Shown: positions 1 to 6,827 of the stretch, one piece after another
Position numbering within the stretch: position 1 is the stretch's first letter
Layout of the letters: each line of letters begins with the position of its first letter
Assembly (NCBI GenBank): GCA_019414565.1
Contig: DXLU01000031.1
Span: forward strand, 62,001 to 126,000
DNA: 64,000 nucleotides
From: Collinsella sp.
GTDB lineage: Bacteria; Actinomycetota; Coriobacteriia; Coriobacteriales; Coriobacteriaceae
Direction of reading: 5' to 3'
Program-made: the position numbers and the translations under genes
Notes under the pieces: model-generated
Told to the model about the DNA's origin: nothing
The model's input: the letters and a program-made list of their open reading frames with translations, nothing else
Database searches by the model: none

Positions 1-505
1 CAAAGTGGCCATCACCGGTGGCAACGGCACAGGAAAGACCAGCCTGCTGAAGGCAATCGTTCGACGCGCCGACGGTATCAACATCTCTCCCAAAGCAGAG
101 ATCGGCTACTTCGAACAGACAGGTTACAAGTTCGACGCCCGCCAGTCTGTGATCTCGTTCATGCAGAATGGTTGCGAGTACAGCATGACCGAAATTCGAG
201 GCATCCTCGCCTCTATGGGAATCGGACCGCGCGACCTGACAAAGGACGTTGGCGTTCTCTCGGGAGGCGAAGTCATCAAGCTGCTACTCGCGAAGATGCT
301 GCTGGGCAGATACAACATCTTGCTCATGGACGAGCCTGGAAATTACCTGGACATCAAGAGCGCCGAAGCCCTCGAGCAGATGATGAGCGCCTATGCCGGA
401 ACGATAGTGTTCGTCTCCCACGATAAGAGGCTGGTCGAGAACGTCGCAGACATTGTCTACGAAATAAAGGACACCAAGCTAGTCAAAATCTTTCAGCGCG
501 AATAG
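1..505 (+). CDS. ABC-F family ATPase, C-terminal half (cut by window edge)
   Basis: This is the second nucleotide-binding domain of an ABC-F protein, a soluble twin-ATPase family that acts on ribosomes; many members in mobile elements protect against antibiotics. The frame is open to base 2, so the gene starts outside the window. Visible motifs are a Walker A (GGNGTGKTS), the ABC signature (LSGGE), a Walker B (ILLMDEPGNYLD) with the NYLD ending typical of ABC-F proteins, and the switch histidine (FVSHD). No membrane segment is present. A bidirectional hairpin follows at 562-600. The gene lies on the far side of the first guaA-type core, so it probably belongs to the outermost integrated element. 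Whether it confers drug resistance cannot be judged without the N-terminal half and the inter-domain linker. Confidence 0.85.
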   Translation, partial: KVAITGGNGTGKTSLLKAIVRRADGINISPKAEIGYFEQTGYKFDARQSVISFMQNGCEYSMTEIRGILASMGIGPRDLTKDVGVLSGGEVIKLLLAKMLLGRYNILLMDEPGNYLDIKSAEALEQMMSAYAGTIVFVSHDKRLVENVADIVYEIKDTKLVKIFQRE

Positions 506-539
506 CCCTAAATGAGCAGGAAATAATCCCCGAACGGAG

Positions 540-724
540 ACAAGGGAGTAAAACGGCAAAGAAAGAGCCTCCGTCCCAACGCAGGGAACGGAGGCTCTTT
601 AATCGCTTTTACTCATCTCCGTCGCTGGTGGCTTTGTCATGACTCTCGTACGAAACGAAACTCAGCGGCATAGTGCGGCACTCAAAATCGCAGGTCAGAA
701 CCCTGTCGTCCTACTCCCACTCGA
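540..724. repeat. Attachment-site copy A: guaA-like terminator arm plus 15-bp core at 710-724
   Basis: This segment is clearly homologous to 6358-6636 and 18023-18301, and ends with the same core, CCTACTCCCACTCGA, which in guaA encodes the last residues and stop. It carries GGGAGTAAA and the reverse TTTTACTC motifs that resemble integrase arm-binding repeats. Copy A lacks the ACTCACTTGGGATAAAT stretch that begins copies B and C. I read it as the guaA-proximal end of the outermost element. Confidence 0.7.
562..600. terminator. Bidirectional hairpin terminator in guaA-type arm, copy A
   Basis: A 13-bp stem (562-574 with 588-600) carries T-rich sequence on both sides. It is the counterpart of the guaA terminator at 18145-18172 and sits within the repeated arm. 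Confidence 0.6.
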
Positions 725-1367
725 TGGCGTCGATTCTGCCGTCCCGTCACTCCAGTTGCACCCAGTTTTCGGTGCCGTCTCGAGCCAAGTGCCGCCAGGT
801 GACACCATGTCGTGCTTCGTCAGCTTCGGGGACAAAAGCTGGGACAGCCTCAAATACTTTTTTCAAACTCAGGACTTTGATTTTTTGTTTTTGTCCCAAA
901 GAGCGCAGCGGGGCGCCTTAGGAGGCTCGATAGCGCTGAAAACGCCCGTTTTGAAACTCAACCGCCCTTTAACCCGCAAGCCGCCAGCTGCAATCGTAGG
1001 TGAATTAACGCAGGTGGCTTGCGCGACATTCGCAAAACCCCAGGTCGCAGGGCTTCGCCATCGGCGGGAAAGGTGAGTAGTCTCGGGTGGCTTGCTTATA
1101 AGTTAGTGAAATCCTGAAACGTGACAAGACTTATTACACGAATGATGTCGCCAGCTTCGGGATTGCCTCGTCGTCATAATATCCTTTGAGCTAACGAGGA
1201 TGCCAGCTACGGGGTTGTCGATTTTCTGATGCATTAATAACCAGGCAAAGTCGGATAATCATATGAGCGGAGAGCACAAAAAGATAGCAGCTCATTAAGA
1301 CAAATATCCTTGGCAGAATGCACTCCGGTGACTAGGATGACGACAGATGAACGAGGAGGACAGAACG
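725..1367. other. Gene-poor element end with a coding relic and repeat R2
   Basis: I see no convincing intact gene. On the minus strand 747-905 reads as a short protein-like stretch (ending ENWVQLE, then TGA). The same frame continues with RDGRIDAIEWE and a stop at the core, so it resembles a coding 3' end with one nonsense change. Positions 1001-1106 form repeat R2. The tail before 1368 holds a good ribosome-binding site (GAGGAGG) for the kinase gene. Confidence 0.4.
1001..1106. repeat. Repeat R2, copy 1
   Basis: About 105 bp resembling 9348-9452 at roughly four of five positions, without large gaps. Shared blocks include CAAAACCCCAGGTCGC and GTGAGTAGTCTC. Function unknown; it lies near the distal end of each inferred element and may be part of an attachment-site arm. 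Confidence 0.6.
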
Positions 1368-2882
1368 ATGCCATTACTCAGCGAGCGGTCGCTCGAATCT
1401 ATTGCAAAGATGTTCGTGGGCGACGAAGGAGAGCTGTTCCACTACTTGTCGGGCCCTCAAATAGTGACATTCTTCAATGACCATTTTGACTTCCGGGACA
1501 TCTACCAAGGTGGCAACGCTCCTACCAGATGGAGATACGCCGCCGGAAAGATAGCCAGTGTTGCGTCGAGCGGCCGTCTCGATCGTTTTTTCTCAATCGT
1601 TCTTGGATTCAAGTATATGGTCAGTACTTTTGGCTGCGATGAAATCGAAGCCCGAGAAAGGGCGGACAAAGCGAAGAAACGGTTCAACCAAGTACTAATC
1701 TCCGACGAGCTTGAGATAGTCGGAACAGACGGCGAGATGAAGCTTGTGGTGATTGATTCGGATCTAATCCCGATCGGGAAAGGCGGCTTTGCCGAAGCGT
1801 TCAGGCAAAAGTCAACAGGCAGAGTCCTGAAAAAGCTCATGCCCGAAGTAGCCCTTGATGCAAGAAACCGCCATCGCTTCAAGCGCGAATACGAGATAAT
1901 GAATGATCTTTCGGAGCTGCCAGGGGTTCTCCGTGTCTTTGATTTCGACGAGAGCAATTGCTCCTACACGATGGAGGCCGGCGAGACCACGCTACTAGAG
2001 TTCATGGACAATCCTCTATCCGAGCAAGTCAAGATGTCCATAATCGAGCAGATAGTTGGCACCATGGCTGCCATTCACTCGCGCGGATACATTCACCGAG
2101 ATCTAAGCCCCACGAATATTTTTCTACTGAGCGGCCAACTGAAGATTGCCGATTTCGGGCTTGGAAAGAACTTGAACACACTTTCATCCTACCAAACCAC
2201 CAACACAAACAATTATGGACAGTGGTTCTACTGTTCACCTGAACAGCTTGTCTATCTAAAAGATGGGGACAAAAGGAGCGATGTCTTTTCCTTGGGCAGG
2301 ATTATCAACTTCGTGCTCGCCGGACATCCGACAAAAACGAATCATCGTCTTCGACCGCTGGTAGAAAAAGCAACCGCAGACGATCCGTCGAAAAGATACC
2401 AGGATGCGGCAGAGTTTTTGAGCGCGATAAAGCGAAGGTTGTCTTCGATAGCAGATGCGGACCGGGAAACGAAACTTGCGGAAAAGGCAGCACGGGGAAT
2501 CCTCGACGGAGAGGTTGCCGAATGGATTCTCGAAATGACCGATGAGCAGCTGTGCTCACGGGTAGCGTCAAACCCCGCGTTCGCTAAAACGGTTGTCAAA
2601 TTTACGGAAATCGACAACGGCAATGCGGCCTTTGTCATGGATGCTATCGACCAGAGCATGACGCAAGTCTGCAAGACATGGGAAGACCACGATCCATTTG
2701 CCGACATCGCAAAGTCGATTGTTTTAAGCAAGGCGCCATACGACATCAAGGAGCGTGCCTGCCAAACGCTTTCATATGTAGCATGGCAAATCAACCGTTT
2801 CCATGCCCAGCATCTGATTGAGGATATTATCACCAGCGGAATAGACCCGATGCTGGAAGACCTTCTCAACGACTCCGTGTAG
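1368..2882 (+). CDS. Ser/Thr protein kinase with AbiJ-like N-terminal domain
   Basis: The 504-aa protein has three parts. Residues about 1-110 (SERSLESIAK, then LSGPQIVTFFNDHFDF, then TRWRYAAGKI) resemble the N-terminal domains of AbiJ-type abortive-infection proteins; this is from memory and only moderately sure. Residues about 130-360 are a complete Hanks-type kinase: glycine loop IGKGGFAEAF, a candidate ATP lysine near 154, catalytic HRDLSPTN near 243-250 and DFGLGK near 262. The last ~140 residues are helical with no family I recognise. The start at 1368 is chosen because GAGGAGG lies 7 bases upstream; an ATG at 1347 has no such site. No membrane segment is seen, unlike PASTA kinases, so it is cytoplasmic. 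It stands alone in its element, with an unusual ~240-bp repeat downstream. A phage-defence role is inferred from domain composition and island context. Confidence 0.85.
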   Translation: MPLLSERSLESIAKMFVGDEGELFHYLSGPQIVTFFNDHFDFRDIYQGGNAPTRWRYAAGKIASVASSGRLDRFFSIVLGFKYMVSTFGCDEIEARERADKAKKRFNQVLISDELEIVGTDGEMKLVVIDSDLIPIGKGGFAEAFRQKSTGRVLKKLMPEVALDARNRHRFKREYEIMNDLSELPGVLRVFDFDESNCSYTMEAGETTLLEFMDNPLSEQVKMSIIEQIVGTMAAIHSRGYIHRDLSPTNIFLLSGQLKIADFGLGKNLNTLSSYQTTNTNNYGQWFYCSPEQLVYLKDGDKRSDVFSLGRIINFVLAGHPTKTNHRLRPLVEKATADDPSKRYQDAAEFLSAIKRRLSSIADADRETKLAEKAARGILDGEVAEWILEMTDEQLCSRVASNPAFAKTVVKFTEIDNGNAAFVMDAIDQSMTQVCKTWEDHDPFADIAKSIVLSKAPYDIKERACQTLSYVAWQINRFHAQHLIEDIITSGIDPMLEDLLNDSV

Positions 2883-3007
2883 ATTCATTAATGCAGCGCA
2901 GGCCTGCGTTCGTCTAGGGAAAACGATACGATAGACGGCATCTTGGTTGCACCCTAGGCCGTTCACCCTTCCGCTCGCTCCCATATAGTTCGATTTCGAT
3001 AAGCTGA

Positions 3008-3249
3008 GTCCCAACCGATGGGTGCCATTTATCCGGGTGCACCTGGGGCAACGGGCCGGTAGGCCTGCGCAAGGTCGCTCGCAGAACGCGCAACATCAAA
3101 CACGACAGAAGAGGCGAACGACAGATGCCGGACTCCGGACGACAGCACCGCGGAAGACGAGCATTCCGACCACAATCGAACGAATCTCGGTCCTAGGCAG
3201 GCGCCCGCACGGGCGCCTTTTACTTTTCAGGGACTTAGCCGCGAGCTAA
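3008..3249 (+). repeat. Module R1, copy 1 (about 240 bp, ends in a terminator)
   Basis: Roughly 90% identical to 14168-14409 with no insertions or deletions. On the plus strand one frame stays open through both copies and ends at 3193-3195 in an Arg-rich stretch beginning MPDSGRQHRGRRAF. In this copy a TGA directly precedes the homologous stretch and the first in-frame ATG is at 3124, so only about 23 residues could be made. The stop is followed at once by a strong hairpin and TTTT. It could be a small-protein gene, a structured RNA or a mobile repeat. Confidence 0.7.
3199..3221 (+). terminator. Rho-independent terminator ending module R1, copy 1
   Basis: A 9-bp GC-rich stem (3199-3207 with 3210-3218) and a CA loop are followed by TTTTACTTTT. 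Confidence 0.75.
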
Positions 3250-3445
3250 TCGGAGACCATAGAGCACTTCAAAACGGTTCAGAACGATAATCAACAAAAC
3301 CGCAGGTAGAATATGCTGTTTTAAAAATCGTCTCTTACACTCCGCAACGCTCGGAAGCGCTCCGTTCAGGATTGTTCGTAACCCCCCGACCGTCCAAACA
3401 AAGAGGCGCAGTCCAAACTTGACCTGCGCCTCTCATCAAAAAGTA
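3250..3445. other. Intergenic stretch with lysis-cassette terminator
   Basis: No gene seen. On the minus strand a terminator at 3396-3432 (9-bp stem 3403-3411 with 3424-3432, then TTTGTTT) ends the lysis cassette transcribed from the right. Confidence 0.6.
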
Positions 3446-3526
3446 TTATTTGTTGTATATCAATCCAAGCATCCAAGGGATTGGCATGAGAACGGCCGCC
3501 GCCAGCAACACAGGGATGCAAGCCAC
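3446..3526 (-). CDS. Possible 26-aa single-span membrane peptide
   Basis: A GTG at 3526, nine bases after GGAGG, opens a frame whose product (MACIPVLLAAAVLMPIPWML and a short NK tail) would be one hydrophobic helix. It follows the endolysin in the lysis cassette and is followed by the terminator. It could be an accessory holin or chance. No homologue comes to mind. Confidence 0.25.
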   Translation of the reverse strand: MACIPVLLAAAVLMPIPWMLGLIYNK

Positions 3527-3563
3527 GATTGCCAGCCCTCCGCCAGCTCCTCGCGAAACCGCC

Positions 3564-4381
3564 TCACGAGAGCATCTGGCTCACACAGCGCTGCACGGCG
3601 GCGTAGTTGGAGCCCAACCGTCGCTTGCGCTCCTCGCCGTTGCCGTAGTCGCCGTTGATGACGGTGCGTGCCAGCGCGTCGATGTCGACCTCGCCACTGC
3701 CGGACGAAGAAGAACCGCCGGAACCACCGCCGAGAGAATCCGGTTCACCTCGGCCTGCACCTCGAAGTAGCGCGAGCCCAGGGCCCGTTTACGCGCCTCG
3801 CCGTTGCCGAACTCCTCGTTGATGACGCGCCACGCCAGGCTCGCCACGTCACCCGAGGGCGCAGAGCCGCCACTGCCGGAAGACCCCGCAGCCACGGTGT
3901 CCGAAGACCCGGCGCCTCGGCAGATGCGCGGGCGCAGGGCCGCCCTGCGCCCGGCGGCGATGTAGGGCGCGGGGCAGATCTTGTCGGTCACGTCGTAGCG
4001 GCGGATGACGCCGCCCTCGGAGATGCCGTAGCGCTTCATGAGGGTCTGCACGAGCCAGGCGAGCTTGCCCGCCTCGACCTCGCTGTAGTCCTCGCTAGCG
4101 CTCACGGCCTCGATGCCGACGCTGCGGCAGTTCATGAGCCAGTTGCCGGCGTGCCAGGCGGTGTCGCCCTCGGCCACGCTCTGGTAGATCTCGTCGGTGA
4201 TGTCGCCCACGAAGTAGCGGGCGGACGACCCCTGCCGCTCGTTGTGCGAGAAGTAGATCGCGTTGTTGCGGGCCGACGCCAGAGTCGCCGTGTAGTGGAT
4301 CACGATGCGGTCGATGGCGTGCGAGCGCCTGCGCGTCATGCGGTCGCTGCCGCACTGCTTGAACAGGATGCTATGCCCCAT
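3564..4381 (-). pseudogene. Phage endolysin: N-acetylmuramoyl-L-alanine amidase with two CW_7 repeats, frameshifted
   Basis: The N-terminal ~165 residues form an Amidase_2 domain that would cut the amide bond between N-acetylmuramic acid and the stem peptide: IDRIVIHYTAT, the histidine in TAWHAGNW, and the lysozyme-like end RYDVTDKICPAPY. Next comes a linker rich in Ser and Gly, then a cell-wall-binding CW_7 repeat (SLAWRVINEEFGNGEARKR). A second CW_7 repeat (DALARTVINGDYGNGEERKR) is encoded in another frame and ends at 3564. The frames join if one base is restored near 3741, after RILS. The start at 4381 has GGAGG nine bases upstream and lies inside the preceding small gene. Losing the second repeat would leave the amidase active but weaken binding; a sequencing error is also possible. 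Confidence 0.8.
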
Positions 4382-4508
4382 TGGCGCTGACCTCCTTGAA
4401 TCCCGCGTCCTCGCCCTCCTCGGGCTTGAAGTCGCTGGGCGTGTCGGGCTCGCAGCCGGGCTCGCGCAACTCCTCCCAGCGCTCCTCCTCGCTTGCGTAC
4501 TCACTCAT
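4371..4508 (-). CDS. Small acidic phage protein (45 aa) in lysis cassette
   Basis: A 45-residue, strongly acidic protein (SEYASEEERWEELREPG...KPEEGEDAGFKEV) with no membrane segment. Its start codon lies within the end of the holin-like gene and its end overlaps the endolysin start by 11 bases, which suggests translational coupling. I do not recognise a family. The position between holin and endolysin suggests a lysis accessory or a simple coupling ORF. Confidence 0.6.
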   Translation of the reverse strand: MSEYASEEERWEELREPGCEPDTPSDFKPEEGEDAGFKEVSANGA

Positions 4509-4713
4509 AGGAATCGCCCGCCTTTCCCAGCTCGGCAATAACGGGCGAGAGCACGGCCATCACCATGGCCACGCACAGCGCGCGCCGCGTGGGGTCGAGC
4601 ACGGCCACGCCCATGAGCAGGTCGACGTTGGCCACTACGACGCCCAGGACGCCCTGGACGACCGTGCGCATAAAGCGCCACTGCCGCTCGTTGCTCGTCA
4701 GAAAACGGTTCAT
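4501..4713 (-). CDS. Putative phage holin (70 aa)
   Basis: The protein has a charged N-terminus (MNRFLTSNERQWRFMRT) followed by two hydrophobic stretches (VVQGVLGVVVANVDLLMGVAVL and ALCVAMVMAVLSPVIAEL), the layout of a small two-span holin that would open the membrane to let endolysin reach the wall. It overlaps the 3' end of the coiled-coil gene by 4 bases and the next small gene by 8, so the cassette is tightly coupled. No family motif confirms it; the call rests on topology and context. Confidence 0.65.
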   Translation of the reverse strand: MNRFLTSNERQWRFMRTVVQGVLGVVVANVDLLMGVAVLDPTRRALCVAMVMAVLSPVIAELGKAGDSYE

Positions 4714-4949
4714 CTGCCGCTCCTCTCCTCAAGAGCGTCAACGTCGCGCCTGACCACGGCCATGTCCTGCTCGAGCTTGTAGGTGCGCTCGATGAGGCAG
4801 TTGTGCTTCTCAACGCGCCGCGCGAGCTCGTCAATCTTGAGCTCCATCACCGCGCGGCTTCGCGAGTTCGACGCGATCACCCCGACCTGCGTCACGACGC
4901 CGATGAGCGCCACCGCAATAGACTCCACAAGGACCTCCCAGCAGAACAT
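4710..4949 (-). CDS. Phage membrane-anchored coiled-coil protein (XhlA-like)
   Basis: A 79-aa protein with an N-terminal hydrophobic span (VESIAVALIGVVTQVGVIAS) and a charged helical tail (ELKIDELARRVEKHNCLIER, then LEQDMAVVRRDVDALEER) with coiled-coil spacing. This resembles hemolysin XhlA-type proteins that accompany holins in Gram-positive phages. It is the first gene of the cassette 4949-3564, with overlapping stops and starts throughout. Confidence 0.6.
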   Translation of the reverse strand: MFCWEVLVESIAVALIGVVTQVGVIASNSRSRAVMELKIDELARRVEKHNCLIERTYKLEQDMAVVRRDVDALEERSGR

Positions 4950-5085
4950 GGACCAACTTCAACGGCCCCATCATCCGCTGCGGTCACAAATCAGCTGGTA
5001 GCTGAATCGCTGCTATAAAAAGCGAGGTAAAATAAGAAAAAGCACAGTAACGATTGTTCGAAAGAGTCGCTAACGGGAGGTAGAA

Positions 5086-5472
5086 ATGGAAAGCCGGCTT
5101 TACGAGGAGGGGTACGACGAAAGTCTCTTGAGAGCTGTAGCGGCTCTTAACGAGACTCCTGCATCCACGGAAGCAATCCTGGGCCTGTTGCAAAAACACT
5201 GGGATTTGCCTCGAGGAGAAGCGGAGCAGCTGTTGTCGCAGGAACGCTACGAAGGATTCTTCCAGCGTGATTTCGCAAGATACCTGACGATGTACGAAGG
5301 CTTTTCCAAAGAAAAGGCAAGGGCATATACGACTAGCCACATGAACCTTCTGGCTCTGCGAAAAATCGAAAGGCCGTGGGCTATCGAGTACAACAGGCTT
5401 TATCGCCAGATCGAAAAGCAGAAGCCTCAAATAAAGGGGAAGGTTCACCTATCTTCCGAAATCGAGGAGTAA
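5086..5472 (+). CDS. Hypothetical protein (128 aa)
   Basis: Starts after a clear GGGAGG six bases upstream. The product is soluble and helical with no signal peptide (YDESLLRAVAALNETPAS, LLQKHWDLPRGEAEQLLSQ, LRKIERPWAIEYNRLYRQI). I do not recognise it. It faces the lysis cassette divergently and faces the tail-like gene convergently, and it may be a lysogeny or cargo gene of the degraded prophage. Confidence 0.6.
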   Translation: MESRLYEEGYDESLLRAVAALNETPASTEAILGLLQKHWDLPRGEAEQLLSQERYEGFFQRDFARYLTMYEGFSKEKARAYTTSHMNLLALRKIERPWAIEYNRLYRQIEKQKPQIKGKVHLSSEIEE

Positions 5473-5535
5473 AGCAGTTCTCGCTACACGCCGCCGCATC
5501 CCATCGCCTAACCCACACCACGGGGGCGGCGCGCT

Positions 5536-5584
5536 CACCCCTGGCAGCAGCGCAGGAAGGGCGCCTGCGCAGCTGCCAGGGGTG
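5536..5584 (-). terminator. Long hairpin after the tail/surface gene
   Basis: A perfect 13-bp stem (5536-5548 with 5572-5584) encloses a further inner GCGCAGG/CCTGCGC stem. It lies just past the stop of the gene ending at 5608. There is no T-tract, so it may be an RNA-stabilising 3' end rather than a classical terminator. Confidence 0.5.
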
Positions 5585-5607
5585 CCATTATGCTCAGTCC
5601 CAAGCCG

Positions 5608-6285
5608 CTACCCGGCAGTGAGGTAGCCCGCCTGCCCCTCGCGGTCGATGTGGCACATCGCGTACGTCGTCTGCTTAGAGTCGTAGGTCGTGCCGTTGCC
5701 ACCCGCGATGGCCTTGCAGTTGTAGAACGTGGAAGAGCCCGTGCACCCGCTCGGCAGCCCCCAGTCGGCATCGACCAGGATGCGCTCAAGGGCGGTGCAG
5801 GCACCGAACGTGTAGAGCATGCTAGAAAGCGACGCCAGACTCATGCCCCGCAGATCGAGCTCGGTGAGCGCGGAGCACGAGTTGAACGTACGGTTCATGT
5901 AGGCCACGCCGCGCAGGTTCGCCATGCCAGAGACCGAGGTCAGGGCGTTGCAACTGTAGAACCAGTAGTTCAGGTTCACGTTGGCGACCCTCGATGTGTC
6001 GGCGGCGATGGTCACGCGCTTCACGCTCTTGCCGAACGAAGCCCAGGGCGTCGCCTGGATCGCGGCGTACTTGGCGTTGGCGCAAAGCGTGTCGGAGGCC
6101 AGCACCTCGCGACCTGTCGCATCGGCCTTGGCGAACCCGATCTTGAGCTCGCCGTCGGCGAACAGCGTGGCGTTGAGCCAGGTGCGGACTTCGTACTCGG
6201 GGTCAGTCAGAACGCCACCCGCCCCCAGCTTGAGGACGGAGGCGCCGGAGGTCTGGAACGGCACGAAGCCGTCGGTGCCGCCCAT
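5608..6285 (-). pseudogene. Truncated tail or surface protein with BspA-type (DUF285) repeats
   Basis: The C-terminal half has the cysteine- and leucine-bearing repeats of the BspA/DUF285 surface family (WFYSCNALTSVSGMANLRGV, then MNRTFNSCSALTELDLRGM, then FGACTALERILVDADWGLP), often found at tips of phage tail proteins in gut Gram-positives. The preceding ~100 residues look like a tail-module domain (VRTWLNATLFADGELKIGF). No ribosome-binding site precedes the ATG at 6285. The frame runs on into a 13-bp hairpin (6307-6336) and the guaA-type arm, so the true N-terminus is missing. The break lies between about 6300 and 6358, where the prophage remnant meets the attachment arm. Confidence 0.6.
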
Positions 6286-6306
6286 TGAGTTCGATTTGAG
6301 TTTCAC

Positions 6307-6336
6307 GGGCCCCGAAACGTCCCCGTTTCGGGGCCC
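6307..6336. terminator. Strong GC hairpin at the prophage/arm junction
   Basis: A 13-bp perfect stem (6307-6319 with 6324-6336) with a 4-base loop. It lies exactly where the tail-gene frame meets the repeated arm. Confidence 0.5.
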
Positions 6337-6357
6337 GGGGACAAAAATCGCACGTCT

Positions 6358-6636
6358 ACTCACTTGGGATAAATCCTTACTCCCATTCCTCCGAATACCG
6401 CCCAGTGCTTTGCCATCTTGAAACACTGGGAGTAAATAGCGAAATAGCAGGTGAAAGGGAGTAAAAGACCAAAGAAAAAGCCTCCGTCCCAACGCGGGAA
6501 CGGAGGCTAGGAAATCGTTTTTACTCACCGCCGTCGCTGGTGGCTTTGCCATGACTATCGTACGAAACGAAACTCAGCGGCACAGTGCGTCACTCAAAAG
6601 TGCAGGTCAGAACCCTATCAGCCTACTCCCACTCGA
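6358..6636. repeat. Attachment-site copy B: arm plus core at 6622-6636
   Basis: Homologous along its length to 18023-18301 (start ACTCACTTGGGATAAAT, hairpin with stem GCCTCCGT, block ACGAAACGAAACTCAG) and ending in the identical 15-bp core. It contains GGGAGTAAA twice and the inverse TTTTTACTC, spaced as integrase arm sites often are. Immediately after the core the sequence becomes AT-rich and leads into the tet(W) segment. Confidence 0.75.
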
Positions 6637-6827
6637 CAAATTCAAGTATATGAGGAAGTATTTCTCTTGAATTTACAGGTAAAATATTCGCAAATTTGCT
6701 AATATTTTACCTGCTATTTTCGGCTGTCAATTTTCTTAGTATCAAAATAGTATCACAAGAGGCTGGAAAATGCAACAGAATTATGTGGAGCTCTACATAA
6801 TTCTGTAACCTTCTTTGCTGTGGTGTA
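6637..6827. other. AT-rich segment with three inverted repeats downstream of tet(W)
   Basis: No gene. It contains an 8-bp inverted repeat (AATTCAAG/CTTGAATT), a perfect 12-bp inverted repeat (6677-6688 with 6701-6712) and an 11-bp one (6776-6786 with 6795-6805) that probably terminates tet(W). The base composition differs sharply from the flanking arm, which marks imported DNA. Confidence 0.5.
6776..6805 (-). terminator. Putative tet(W) terminator
   Basis: An 11-bp perfect stem around an 8-base loop, about 20 bases past the tet(W) stop; the T-tract is weak. Confidence 0.45.

Noticed and set aside
747..905. In-frame TGA as selenocysteine or recoding
   Set aside because: No selenocysteine insertion element or selenoprotein family is apparent; a decayed frame is simpler.
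639..1076. Plus-strand 145-aa open frame across core A
   Set aside because: It runs through the attachment arm and repeat R2 and has no recognisable content.
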